DNA of 64,000 nt from Maledivibacter sp. (GCA_025210375.1 JAOASB010000053.1:18544-82543), one strand, 5' to 3'; shown: positions 52,723-61,610, counted from the first letter of the stretch. Numbers and translations are program-made. Notes: a model not told the origin generated them from the sequence alone.

Positions 52723-53496
52723 ATGTGTATAATTTTTTTCGCATATAAAAGTCATCCACAATATAAATTTGCCTTTGCGGCAAATAGGGATGAATTTTAT
52801 AAAAGACCTACTAAAAATGCAAGGTTTTGGCATGACTATCCCAGTGTTTTAGCTGGTAGAGATTTAGAAAAAAATGGGACATGGATGGGCATAAATAAAA
52901 GGGGAGAATTTTCGGCAATAACAAACCATAGGGATTTTTCTTTGCTTATTGATGAGCCAACCAGTAGGGGAAACCTAGTAAAGGATTTCTTGATTGAAGG
53001 AAAAAAGCCCAGGGCTTATATGGAAAAGATTAAGCTGGAGAAGCATAAATATAATCCATTTAACCTTTTAATAGGGAATATCTCTTCCCTATACTATTAT
53101 TCCAATGTTGAAGATCAAATCAAGGAGCTTAAACCGGGAATTTATGGACTAAGCAATTCCCTGCTGGATACTCCGTGGCCAAAGCTTTCAAGAGGTAAAA
53201 AGGGATTTAAAGAAATACTCAGGTCTAAAGTAGAGCTTAATCCCCAGGACTTATATGGTATTCTCTTTGATAGGTGGACACCAAAGGATGATCAATTGCC
53301 CCATACTGGCATCGGATTAGAATGGGAAAAAGTCCTATCCTCTATATTCATTGAGAGTCCTAATTACGGAACTAGATCATCAACTGTTTTACTTATAGAC
53401 AATGATAACCATGTGACATTTATAGAGAAAAGCTTAATAAATAGTGATACCAAAGAGTGGAAACAAGTTAAATATGAATTTGATATTGAAGAGTAA
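52723..53496 (+). CDS. NRDE-family (TANGO2-like) protein
   Basis: 257 residues. The conserved AANRDEF motif (about 20-26) and Cys2, exposed after removal of Met, suggest an Ntn-hydrolase-like fold. The family is widespread, and the eukaryotic TANGO2 is linked to heme handling, but bacterial members have no set function. ATG 52723 is preferred to GTG 52717 because AAGGAAGAG ends at 52716 and Cys2 is then correctly placed. Its stop codon TAA opens a family B element. Confidence 0.85.
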   Translation: MCIIFFAYKSHPQYKFAFAANRDEFYKRPTKNARFWHDYPSVLAGRDLEKNGTWMGINKRGEFSAITNHRDFSLLIDEPTSRGNLVKDFLIEGKKPRAYMEKIKLEKHKYNPFNLLIGNISSLYYYSNVEDQIKELKPGIYGLSNSLLDTPWPKLSRGKKGFKEILRSKVELNPQDLYGILFDRWTPKDDQLPHTGIGLEWEKVLSSIFIESPNYGTRSSTVLLIDNDNHVTFIEKSLINSDTKEWKQVKYEFDIEE

Positions 53497-53621
53497 TTGA
53501 GCAAATTGCATAATTACCTTCTGCAGAAACTATCTACTATATATGGTTTTGAAATCTTCGAAGCTATATTATATATATTATGCAATTCTGCCAAGTCATA
53601 ATTATGCAATTTCCTCAATTA
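53494..53621. repeat. family B element
   Basis: 128 bases; outer arms AATTGAGCAAATTGCATAAT and ATTATGCAATTTCCTCAATT are almost perfectly complementary. The left arm supplies the stop codon of the NRDE gene. It lies immediately upstream of the ProRS-like gene. Confidence 0.7.
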
Positions 53622-53676
53622 AAAAAGGGGATATCTCATTAATCTATATAGAGTAATTTGTTAGGAGCGATGTAGC

Positions 53677-55278
53677 ATGAGAATGTCAAAATTAGCTGGT
53701 AAAACCCTTAAGAGTATTGAAGAGGAATTCAATATAGAAAGTCAGAAGCTTATACTTAGGTCTGCAATGTTCGCAAATATTTCACCGGGAGTATACTCGG
53801 TTTTACCCTTTGGAATAAAATCCATAGATAAACTTTTACAATTACTATCCGATGAACTTAAAAATGATGAATTTCAAAGGATGTACATTCCATCAAATCA
53901 AGAGTTTGAAAGGTCCATGGGACTTTCCCTCAGAAATGATATGAAGTCCTACAAGGATTTACCGAAAAAAGCATATGATGTTTTTACATGTGATAGAGAA
54001 AAGGTAAAGATTAAGGATGGTATACTGAAATCAAAAAGATATAGGAGTCTTAGAACCTGTTGCTTTTATGAAAGTGAAGAATCCCTTCTAGAAGGATATG
54101 AAAAAATAAAACAGTTGTATAAAAATAAATTTCATGAAATAGGTTTAGATGTCTTGAGTCTACAATCCTATAATCACAAAACTCCTATGTCCATAGCAGA
54201 GGAATTAATACTTAATTGTGAAGCTGGGGATCGTACTATTTTTAGTTGTGGAGAATGTGAATATCAGTCCTTGGAAGAGGTGGCTAATTTCCATATCGAA
54301 GAAAATGAAGCTGAGGAGAAAGAAATAGAAGCGGTACATACTCCAGACATAAAGACCATAAAAGAATTAGAAGAGTTTATGGCCATAGAAGCCAAGGATT
54401 TAGCTAAAACATTATTAGTAAAAGCGGGAAGGGAAATTGTAGCAGTGGTTATAAGGGGAGATAGAGAATTAAACCTATATAAGCTTGCCGGTATATTGAA
54501 TGTTCCTGTAGAGGATATAAATATGGCTGAGTATGAAGAGATCGACGGTAGTATTGAAACTGTGCCTGGTTTTGTAGGGCCTGTAGAGCTTGAGGGTGTG
54601 CGAATAATTGTTGATAAAGAGATAACAAAAACCACTTCATTAATAACTGGTGCCAATAAAAAAGATTATCATCTAAAAAATGTAAAATATGAGAGGGACT
54701 TTATAGGAGATATCATCGCCCAGGTAAGTTATATAAAAGAAGATGATAGATGTCCTGTATGTGGACGTAGACTCGATAAAAGCCACGGAATAGGTATTGG
54801 CAAAGTACTAAATTTAAGCAGAATAAATGATGTCAAAGGTATGCAGTATAAGGACAAGGAAGGAAAGCCTAAGGATATTTATGGTGTCTCAAGTTATATA
54901 GATATATATAAGCTACTGAGTAGTATAGTAGAAAAGCATCATGATGGGGATGGTATTATATGGCCTTTAAAGGCTGCACCCTATCAAGTAATTATATCGA
55001 TACTCAATGTTAAAAGGGAAGATCAAGTTACATTAGGAGAAAAGATATACAATGAGCTTAAAGACCTTAATATAGATGTTATTCTGGATGACAGAAATGA
55101 AAGGGCTGGCACAAAGTTTTACGATGCCGATCTTTTGGGTATACCTATAAGGATAATATCAGCAAGAGGAGCCAGTGAAAACAAAGTGGAGTTTAAGCTA
55201 AGAGGGCAAAATGAAAGGGACGAATTAGATGCCAATGAAGCCATAAATAGGGTTTTAAAGCTTCTTGACAAAAACTAG
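53677..55278 (+). CDS. prolyl-tRNA synthetase paralogue with decayed catalytic motifs, editing domain kept
   Basis: 533 residues, aligned along bacterial-type ProRS (N terminus MSKLAGKTLK like MRMS..., SPGVYSVLPFGIKS). The proline-contact TxE loop, motif 2 (FRDE/RFGLMR) and motif 3 (GxGxxR) are not present: the equivalents read IPSNQEFERS, DVFTCDREKVKIK and IYGVSSYIDIYK. The inserted editing (INS/YbaK-like) domain at about 225-345 is well preserved, with KTLLVKA, PGFVGPVEL and TGANKKDYH, and the anticodon-binding domain follows. It is not a duplicate active enzyme; a trans-editing factor for Ala-tRNA-Pro, made useful by the short ProRS at 34903, is a plausible role. Confidence 0.75.
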   Translation: MRMSKLAGKTLKSIEEEFNIESQKLILRSAMFANISPGVYSVLPFGIKSIDKLLQLLSDELKNDEFQRMYIPSNQEFERSMGLSLRNDMKSYKDLPKKAYDVFTCDREKVKIKDGILKSKRYRSLRTCCFYESEESLLEGYEKIKQLYKNKFHEIGLDVLSLQSYNHKTPMSIAEELILNCEAGDRTIFSCGECEYQSLEEVANFHIEENEAEEKEIEAVHTPDIKTIKELEEFMAIEAKDLAKTLLVKAGREIVAVVIRGDRELNLYKLAGILNVPVEDINMAEYEEIDGSIETVPGFVGPVELEGVRIIVDKEITKTTSLITGANKKDYHLKNVKYERDFIGDIIAQVSYIKEDDRCPVCGRRLDKSHGIGIGKVLNLSRINDVKGMQYKDKEGKPKDIYGVSSYIDIYKLLSSIVEKHHDGDGIIWPLKAAPYQVIISILNVKREDQVTLGEKIYNELKDLNIDVILDDRNERAGTKFYDADLLGIPIRIISARGASENKVEFKLRGQNERDELDANEAINRVLKLLDKN

Positions 55279-55320
55279 AACCTGATTCGAATTTTGTTTT
55301 TTAAACCCGTTAGAAAAGCT

Positions 55321-55379
55321 TGAAAACTTAGAACTTAGAACTTTGAACTTACAACTGTAAAAGCGTCACGACGCTTTTA
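55321..55379 (+). repeat. family C tract with hairpin
   Basis: TGAAAACTTAGAACTTAGAA then CTTTGAACTTACAACTG, followed by the perfect hairpin AAAAGCGTC-AC-GACGCTTTT (55358-55379). Lies upstream of gltX with a family A element in between. Confidence 0.6.
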
Positions 55380-55426
55380 TAAATCCCCTTGATACAAAAA
55401 TGTATTTAGGATATAATAATCTAATA

Positions 55427-55530
55427 TATAGGGTTCACGTAGTAAAATTTAATTTATGGATAGCCAAATCCTCGATTCTTCTGGGAGCTTTGGATATGTA
55501 TAAATTAATAGTTTTACTTGAATCTCTATA
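55427..55530. repeat. family A element
   Basis: 104 bases, TATAGGGTTCACGTAGTAAA at the left and GTATAAATTAATAG...GAATCTCTATA at the right; ends 36 bases before the gltX start. Confidence 0.7.
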
Positions 55531-55565
55531 ATATGGTAATTGGATTTACATATAGGAGGTTTATT

Positions 55566-57047
55566 ATGACTGTGAGATTAAGATTTGCACCCAGTCCAAC
55601 GGGGTATTTGCATATAGGTGGATTAAGAACTGCTTTATACGATTATTTATTTGCAAAGCAGAAAGATGGAAAATATATTTTAAGAATAGAAGATACTGAT
55701 AGAACTAGATATGTGGAAGGCGCAATAGAGAATTTGATTACTTCTATGGAATGGGCTGGTGTGATCCATGCTGAAGGTCCAATGCTTGAAGATGACAAGC
55801 TTGTTGTAAAAGGCGAATATGGACCATATACACAGTCTGAAAGACTTGATATATATAAAGAACATGTAGATAAGCTTTTAGAAAGCGGACATGCATATTA
55901 TTGTTTCTGTTCTAGGGAAAGACTAGATAAGATTAGAGAAGAGCAAAAAGAAAAGGGCGAGATGCTTGGATATGATGGTCACTGTAGAAATATACCATTG
56001 GACGAAGCAAAAAAGAGAGTTAGCAATGGAGAACCCCATGTTATAAGATTAAAGCTGCCTAAGGATAGAGAGATAGTATTTGATGACTTGGTAAGAGGAA
56101 CAGTTACGATGAATACTAATGATTCCGATGACCAAGTACTTATGAAATCCGATGGTTTTCCAACCTATCATTTGGCTGTTGTAGTAGATGATTACTTAAT
56201 GGGCATTACCCATATGGTTCGTGGAGAAGAATGGCTGCCATCTACCCCAAAACAAATAGTACTATATGAAGCTCTTGGTTGGGAGCTACCTAAATTTGTT
56301 CATCTACCCAATATCCTTAATAAGGAAAAGAAAAAATTAAGTAAAAGACAGGGAGATGTAGCGGTAGAAGACTTTAGAAAAAAAGGATACTTACCGGAAG
56401 CCCTAGTAAATTATATAGCTCTTGTTGGTTGGAGTCCAGAAGATAATAAAGAAATAATGACCATGGATGAAATGGTAGAGAGTTTTTCCTTTGATAGAGT
56501 TTCAAAAAGTGGTGGAGTCTTTGATGTTGATAAGCTAAACTGGGTAAACTCTCATTATATTAAGGAAGCAGATATAGACAGACTTACAAAGCTTTGTATA
56601 CCCTATTTAGTTCAGGCGGGTATGTTGTCAGAAAGCGAAATAGATGAGAAATATGAATGGGTAAAAATGATAATGGAGACTGCTAGGGAAAGAATCTCCT
56701 ATATGAGTCAAATATCTGAATACGCTAAGCAATTCTTTGGAGAAGAAGTAATTCTTGAAGATGATGATGCCAAAGAAATTATAAAATTGGAACATGTACA
56801 AGACCTATTGAATACATTTAAGCAAAAGGTATTAGATGCAGAGGTTATCGATGCTGTATTTGGTAAAAAAGTATTCAAGATGATTCAAAAAGAAACTGGA
56901 GTCAAAGGGAAAAATCTATATATGCCTATAAGAGCAGCCCTTACAGGCCAGCTTCATGGACCAGATATAGATAAAGTAATAGCTATACTTGGAAGAGAAA
57001 ATATCATTAATAGAGTGGATTATGTTGTAAAGAATTATGTGGGATAA
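55566..57047 (+). CDS. gltX: glutamyl-tRNA synthetase
   Basis: 493 residues, class I enzyme. The HIGH-type motif is FAPSPTGYLHIGG (about 6-18) and the KMSKS-type motif is KKLSKRQGD (about 255-263), both intact. Zinc-binding CXC (CFCSRE, about 107) is present as in some bacterial forms. ATG 55566 follows AGGAGG; the 55518 frame is an extension inside the repeat region. It is the first gene of gltX-cysE-cysS, a standard cluster. Confidence 0.96.
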   Translation: MTVRLRFAPSPTGYLHIGGLRTALYDYLFAKQKDGKYILRIEDTDRTRYVEGAIENLITSMEWAGVIHAEGPMLEDDKLVVKGEYGPYTQSERLDIYKEHVDKLLESGHAYYCFCSRERLDKIREEQKEKGEMLGYDGHCRNIPLDEAKKRVSNGEPHVIRLKLPKDREIVFDDLVRGTVTMNTNDSDDQVLMKSDGFPTYHLAVVVDDYLMGITHMVRGEEWLPSTPKQIVLYEALGWELPKFVHLPNILNKEKKKLSKRQGDVAVEDFRKKGYLPEALVNYIALVGWSPEDNKEIMTMDEMVESFSFDRVSKSGGVFDVDKLNWVNSHYIKEADIDRLTKLCIPYLVQAGMLSESEIDEKYEWVKMIMETARERISYMSQISEYAKQFFGEEVILEDDDAKEIIKLEHVQDLLNTFKQKVLDAEVIDAVFGKKVFKMIQKETGVKGKNLYMPIRAALTGQLHGPDIDKVIAILGRENIINRVDYVVKNYVG

Positions 57048-57124
57048 TTATTTTGGTTTAGGTCACAGATTATAATGAGTATATTTTTGGAATTATAAAA
57101 TTATATTGCAATATGACTTTGATT

Positions 57125-57356
57125 AGGAGAGTAAATTTGTTGATGCTTAAAGAGAATGGCTGTCACCGGCTGAGAGCAGCCTAAAGCTACATACAAATTG
57201 AAGTGCACCTATGAGTTTAAGGCTGAAATAAAAGTAGGTCTTACGGTTAGCCCCGTTAAAGTTTTTTAAGAGAGATATAAATTAAAGTTTATATCTAATT
57301 AGAGTGGAACCGCGGATAGACCCCGTCTCTGAATATTTTTAGAGATGGGGTTTTTA
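57125..57356 (+). promoter_or_regulatory. T-box riboswitch, cysteine-specific
   Basis: T-box AGAGTGGAACCGCG at 57301-57314, then terminator CCCCGTCTCT / AGAGATGGGG with T-run (57321-57356). In the Stem I region GAAGTGCACC offers TGC (57204-57206), a cysteine codon, fitting cysE and cysS downstream. Confidence 0.88.
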
Positions 57357-57383
57357 TTTATGTTATGGGAAAGGGAGGAGAAA

Positions 57384-58034
57384 ATGATGTTTAAAGCAAT
57401 GGCCGAGTATCTTGATTCTGTTATTGAAAGAGACCCTGCCACAAGAAGTAGATTTGAAGTAATATTATGCTATCCAAGTGTCCATGCAATATTTTTCCAT
57501 AGAGTAGCTCATTTTTTCTATAGAAAACAATTGATTGTTATAGCGAGGGTTATCTCGCAGTTGAATAGATTTTTTACGGGAATAGAGATTCATCCCGGTG
57601 CAAAGATTGGGAAAAGATTATTTATTGACCATGGAATGGGTGTGGTTATAGGTGAAACAGCAGAAATAGGAGATGATGTGACGATTTATCAAGAGGTTAC
57701 CCTTGGGGGTACAGGAAAAGAAACTGGTAAAAGACATCCTACTATAGGAAATAATGTTGTTATTGCTTCTGGAGCAAAAATATTGGGCCCCTTTAAGGTA
57801 GGAGATGATTCAAAAATAGGATCGGGGTCTGTGGTTTTGAAGGAAGTACCGCCAAACTGTACTGTTGTAGGTGTACCTGGAAGGGTTGTCATAAAGGATA
57901 ACATAAAGGTGGATGAAAATGAAAAATCCACTGCGGATCTTGACCAAGTGAAGCTGCCCGACCCTATAGCCCAGGAATTAGAATGCCTAAGAAAAAGAAT
58001 AGTGAAACTTGAAGAAGAACTGATTAATAGATAA
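57384..58034 (+). CDS. cysE: serine O-acetyltransferase
   Basis: 216 residues (from ATG 57384; ATG 57387 is equally possible), a typical bacterial CysE. Left-handed beta-helix hexapeptide repeats run from IHPGAKIGKRLFIDHGMGVVI (about 67-87) to VVGVPGRVV (about 168), including the catalytic His region. It makes O-acetylserine for cysteine synthesis. The frame from 57345 begins inside the T-box terminator and is rejected. Controlled by the cysteine T-box and co-transcribed with cysS. Confidence 0.93.
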   Translation: MMFKAMAEYLDSVIERDPATRSRFEVILCYPSVHAIFFHRVAHFFYRKQLIVIARVISQLNRFFTGIEIHPGAKIGKRLFIDHGMGVVIGETAEIGDDVTIYQEVTLGGTGKETGKRHPTIGNNVVIASGAKILGPFKVGDDSKIGSGSVVLKEVPPNCTVVGVPGRVVIKDNIKVDENEKSTADLDQVKLPDPIAQELECLRKRIVKLEEELINR

Positions 58035-58044
58035 ACAACATTAA

Positions 58045-58148
58045 TATAGAGATTCCAGTCAAAACTTTAACTTATACATATTCAAAATGCCTAGAAGCAC
58101 TGAGTATTTGTACATGTATAAATTAAGATTCACCCTAAACTCTCTATA
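58045..58148. repeat. family A element
   Basis: 104 bases with TATAGAGATTCCAGTCAAAA at the left and GTATAAATTAAGATTC...AACTCTCTATA at the right, the clearest copy. It lies between cysE and cysS. Confidence 0.75.
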
Positions 58149-58207
58149 TTTGAAAACCTAGCAAACCTTAAGGTTGTTTATCTCTAACAATGAAAGGGGA
58201 AGGAAAA

Positions 58208-59602
58208 ATGAAGCTATTTAATACCTTGACTAGAAAAAAAGAGGAGTTTGTACCCATTATTGAAGGCGAAGTAAAGATGTATGTTTGTGGACCGACGGTT
58301 TATAACTATTTTCACATTGGAAATGCTAGACCCTTCACAGTTTTTGATACATTAAGAAGATATTTAGAATATATGGGATATAAAGTAACCTACGTTCAAA
58401 ACTTTACAGATGTAGATGATAAGATAATAAAGAAGGCAAATGAAGAAGGAGTAAGTGCTAAGGATATCAGCGAAAAATATATAAACGAATATTTTAAGGA
58501 CGCAGATACAATAGGAATCAAAAGAGCAGACATACATCCAAAGGTTACTGAAAACATAGGGGAGATAGTTGAATTCATCAATACACTTATTGAAAAAGGG
58601 TATGCCTACGAAGTGGATGGAGATGTTTACTATAATACTTCTAAGTTTGATGAATATGGAAAGCTTTCTAAGCAAAGTATAGAAGAGCTTGAATCTGGGG
58701 CAAGGATCGAAGTAAATGAAATCAAAAAGCATCCTACTGATTTTGCCCTGTGGAAAAAACAAAAGCCCGGTGAACCGGGATGGGATAGTCCTTGGGGCAA
58801 GGGTAGACCAGGATGGCATATAGAGTGTTCTGTAATGTCTACAAAGTATTTAGGGGAAACCATAGATATACATGCCGGGGGACAGGACTTGATTTTTCCC
58901 CACCATGAAAATGAGATAGCTCAAAGTGAAGCCTATACAGGAAAGCCCTTTGCTAGATATTGGGTACACAATGGATATATAACTATAAATAACGAAAAAA
59001 TGTCAAAATCTAAGGGCAATTTCTTTACAGTAAGAGATATAGTAAGTGAATTTGATCCAGAGGTCATAAGGTTCTTCTTATTATCAGCCCACTATAGAAA
59101 TCCCATAAACTTTAGTAGAGAATTGATGCAGCAAGCAAAAAATGCCTTGGATAGGCTTTATAATTCAAAGGAAAATCTTGAACACTTAATACAAAATGCA
59201 AGTGAGCAAACCATGAAGGAAGAAGAAAATAAAGTATTTAATGATCTGTTAAAATACAAGGAAAAATTTATATATACTATGGATGACGATCTCAATACAG
59301 CTGATGGTATTGCAGCTATATTTGAACTGGTTAAGGGAATAAATACAAATGTAGATGCAACAGCCTCTAAGGAGCTTATCCAAAAGAGCTTAGAACTATT
59401 TGAAGAGCTTACAAAGGTACTAGGTATAGTTAATAAAGAAAAGGAAATTCTTGATGAAGAAATTTCAAGGTTAATAGAGGAAAGGCAAAAAGCAAGGAAA
59501 GACAGGGATTTTGCATTAGCCGATAAGATAAGAGATGATTTGAAGGCTGGAGGAATTATATTAGAAGATACACCCCAGGGAGTTAAGTGGAAGAGAGTGT
59601 AA
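58208..59602 (+). CDS. cysS: cysteinyl-tRNA synthetase
   Basis: 464 residues, class I enzyme with the CGPTVYNYFHIGNAR signature (about 26-40; HIGH-type and zinc-site residues), zinc ligands further in (GWHIECSVMS, about 203) and KMSKS (about 264-268). Start ATG 58208 with AAGGGGAAGGA upstream, in preference to 58190. Ends with a terminator whose loop contains a half family A repeat. Confidence 0.96.
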   Translation: MKLFNTLTRKKEEFVPIIEGEVKMYVCGPTVYNYFHIGNARPFTVFDTLRRYLEYMGYKVTYVQNFTDVDDKIIKKANEEGVSAKDISEKYINEYFKDADTIGIKRADIHPKVTENIGEIVEFINTLIEKGYAYEVDGDVYYNTSKFDEYGKLSKQSIEELESGARIEVNEIKKHPTDFALWKKQKPGEPGWDSPWGKGRPGWHIECSVMSTKYLGETIDIHAGGQDLIFPHHENEIAQSEAYTGKPFARYWVHNGYITINNEKMSKSKGNFFTVRDIVSEFDPEVIRFFLLSAHYRNPINFSRELMQQAKNALDRLYNSKENLEHLIQNASEQTMKEEENKVFNDLLKYKEKFIYTMDDDLNTADGIAAIFELVKGINTNVDATASKELIQKSLELFEELTKVLGIVNKEKEILDEEISRLIEERQKARKDRDFALADKIRDDLKAGGIILEDTPQGVKWKRV

Positions 59603-59612
59603 TAAATTTGTA

Positions 59613-59692
59613 AAAGCACAGAGAATATAATATATAGATTAAGATTTACTTGGAATATCTATACTCAATCCTATTCTCTGTGTTTTATTTTA
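59613..59692 (+). terminator. terminator after cysS with a repeat fragment in its loop
   Basis: AAAGCACAGAGAATA (59613-59627) pairs with TATTCTCTGTG (59672-59682), then TTTTATTTT. The 44-base loop contains the family A half-sequence TAGATTAAGATTTACTTGG...ATCTATA (59636-59663). Confidence 0.7.
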
Positions 59693-59838
59693 GGGGTTAT
59701 AAATGTTACGAGAATATAATATTGGCAAGTTCTAATGAATAAGTATATATGAAATGCTATAATAAAAAATAATAATGGGATTATAGTTATTTATATTGTA
59801 AAATATATTTATGTAATTTTAAAACTGATTTTAATAGA

Positions 59839-59862
59839 ATGACTAAAAAACTTGTGACTAAC
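59839..59862 (+). repeat. short family C tract
   Basis: ATGACTAAAAAACTTGTGAC, ending 17 bases before the next start. Confidence 0.45.
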
Positions 59863-59878
59863 AAAGGGGTGAGGCATA

Positions 59879-60700
59879 GTGGAAGAAGATATTATGCAGA
59901 AAAAGGGAATTTCAATATTAAGAGCTTTGGGTATCGCAGCTATGATTTTTTTGCTTCAAATCATTTTATCTATTCCTTTTCAAGTCATTAATGTAATCCT
60001 TTTAGAGCTTGGTTTTTCTAAAATACTCTTATATATAAATGTTGCCAGCGATATACTTATCAATATTGTTATTATTTTTATATTTGTTAAGATATTCCGT
60101 AGAAATCAAGAATTTAAATTTAAGGTTAAATACAAGCCTAGCATTAAGGAATGCTTATGTGTATTACTTTTTTTAGGCGCTCATTTATTGATATTTTCAA
60201 ATACCATTGGAATACTAATTGAAAAAATTGAAGTTAGCAAGTGGGTTGTTGAGGCCTTTGATAAAATACTTATAGACCCTGTTATAGCCTTTATGAGTCT
60301 TTGTGTTACTGCTCCAGTCTTTGAGGAACTTATATATCGTGGAATTATTTTAGAGAAGCTATCAAAAAGATATAATATGGGGGTATCTATAGTAGTTTCA
60401 GCAGTGATATTTGGATTAATACATGCTAATCTTCATCAAGGAGTTAATGCATTTTTTATAGGTTTAATACTGGGTTTTATATATATTAAAACAAATTCTT
60501 TGCTTCTATGTATGTTTGGACATTTTGCAAATAATTTTCTAGGATTTATTTCTTTTATGGTTGTTTCCGATAATGTGACCGATACAGTATTAGAGTTTAG
60601 TATGGCTCAGTTTGTTTTAGGAATAATATTATTGATAGTGTCCTATAGATTTTTTAATGCTAGAGAAGATGTATTGGAATTGTCAGTATCCGATGTATAG
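59879..60700 (+). CDS. CPBP-family intramembrane glutamic endopeptidase
   Basis: 273 residues with six to eight membrane segments. The catalytic motif EELIYRG (about 151-157) and the later HAN...H-type His (FGLIHANLHQG, about 179-189; FGHFANN, about 217) are those of CAAX/Rce1-like proteases. GTG start behind AGGGGTGAGG; ATG 59894 is an alternative. Substrate unknown; some relatives protect against bacteriocins. Confidence 0.88.
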   Translation: MEEDIMQKKGISILRALGIAAMIFLLQIILSIPFQVINVILLELGFSKILLYINVASDILINIVIIFIFVKIFRRNQEFKFKVKYKPSIKECLCVLLFLGAHLLIFSNTIGILIEKIEVSKWVVEAFDKILIDPVIAFMSLCVTAPVFEELIYRGIILEKLSKRYNMGVSIVVSAVIFGLIHANLHQGVNAFFIGLILGFIYIKTNSLLLCMFGHFANNFLGFISFMVVSDNVTDTVLEFSMAQFVLGIILLIVSYRFFNAREDVLELSVSDV

Positions 60701-60742
60701 AAGCATTTGTAACGAAAAAGTTTTAAAAAGGCGGGTAAAAGA

Positions 60743-61174
60743 ATGGAAGAATTTTTGGGATCATTTAATTTAAATGTAATGAAGCAGGGGGAGCTTCAAA
60801 CTGTGTCTCCTCTTGTATTTGCTTATATTGGAGATGCATTATATGAAATATACGTCAGAACATATATAGTGCATAAATATAAAGTAAAGGTTAATGAACT
60901 ACATAAGCTTTCCACTAAATTTGTTAAGGCGGCTGCCCAAGCAAAAATTGTACATGCCATAGAAGGGGAATTAACAGAAGAGGAATGGAAAATGATTAAA
61001 AGGGGAAGGAATCAGAAATCCGGCAGCGTAGCTAAAAATGCCAGTATTACAGACTATAAATATGCTACAGGCTTTGAATGCTTGCTTGGATATTTATACC
61101 TTTTAGGCAAAACAAAAAGGCTAGAAGAAATCATAAACAAAGCAATAGATATAATAGAAAAAGAGGAAATTTAG
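60743..61174 (+). CDS. mrnC: Mini-ribonuclease III
   Basis: 143 residues: the RNase III catalytic domain without the double-stranded RNA-binding domain. FAYIGDALYEIYVRT (about 28-42) holds the catalytic acidic site, and ASITDYKYATGFECLLGYLYL follows. In Bacillus it processes 23S rRNA precursor. Located between cysS and rlmB as in other Firmicutes. Confidence 0.93.
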   Translation: MEEFLGSFNLNVMKQGELQTVSPLVFAYIGDALYEIYVRTYIVHKYKVKVNELHKLSTKFVKAAAQAKIVHAIEGELTEEEWKMIKRGRNQKSGSVAKNASITDYKYATGFECLLGYLYLLGKTKRLEEIINKAIDIIEKEEI

Positions 61175-61182
61175 GTAGATTC

Positions 61183-61229
61183 TAATGACCCGAATCTTGG
61201 AACTGGGAACTTATAGCTAGGAACTAATA
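61183..61229 (+). repeat. family C tract
   Basis: TAATGACCCGAATCTTGGAA then CTGGGAACTTATAGCTAGGAA, ending 15 bases before the next start. Confidence 0.55.
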
Positions 61230-61244
61230 AAGTGAGGTATAGAT

Positions 61245-61610
61245 ATGAATAAAAGAGAAAAAATTTATTTGCTTGCTGTAATAGTACTACTAGGGGCTTT
61301 GATGCTTAAATCCTTTTATTTAGATGAGTATCATTCCGTTACAAAGGATGAAGAAATATTTAAACAATATGTTGAGAGACTTGCAGACGAAAAATACAAA
61401 GGATATTTATACGATAATAATTTAGCTAGCTTTAGGGTTGTGAGTGTTAAGAAAATAGAGGATAAGGGCGTATCTATAATAGAAGTAAAAAGTGGAAATG
61501 ATAATGGATATGAAAGCTTTGAAATAGAAGGGAAATATAAGGCCAAGATAAGAAAATATTTATTTCACTTTCTACCCTATGGAGAAGATAAGGTATTGAG
61601 TAGAAAGTAA
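61245..61610 (+). CDS. hypothetical membrane-anchored protein
   Basis: Not recognised. 121 residues with one N-terminal membrane segment (about 8-24, LLAVIVLLGALML) and an exported, charged region likely folded as beta strands (about 62-105). The length and position between mrnC and rlmB are common for poorly conserved envelope proteins. GTGAGG precedes the ATG. It is followed by rlmB after 26 bases. Confidence 0.55.
   Translation: MNKREKIYLLAVIVLLGALMLKSFYLDEYHSVTKDEEIFKQYVERLADEKYKGYLYDNNLASFRVVSVKKIEDKGVSIIEVKSGNDNGYESFEIEGKYKAKIRKYLFHFLPYGEDKVLSRK

Noticed and set aside
57345..57383. Longer cysE start
   Set aside because: It starts in the T-box terminator, which would be the untranslated leader.
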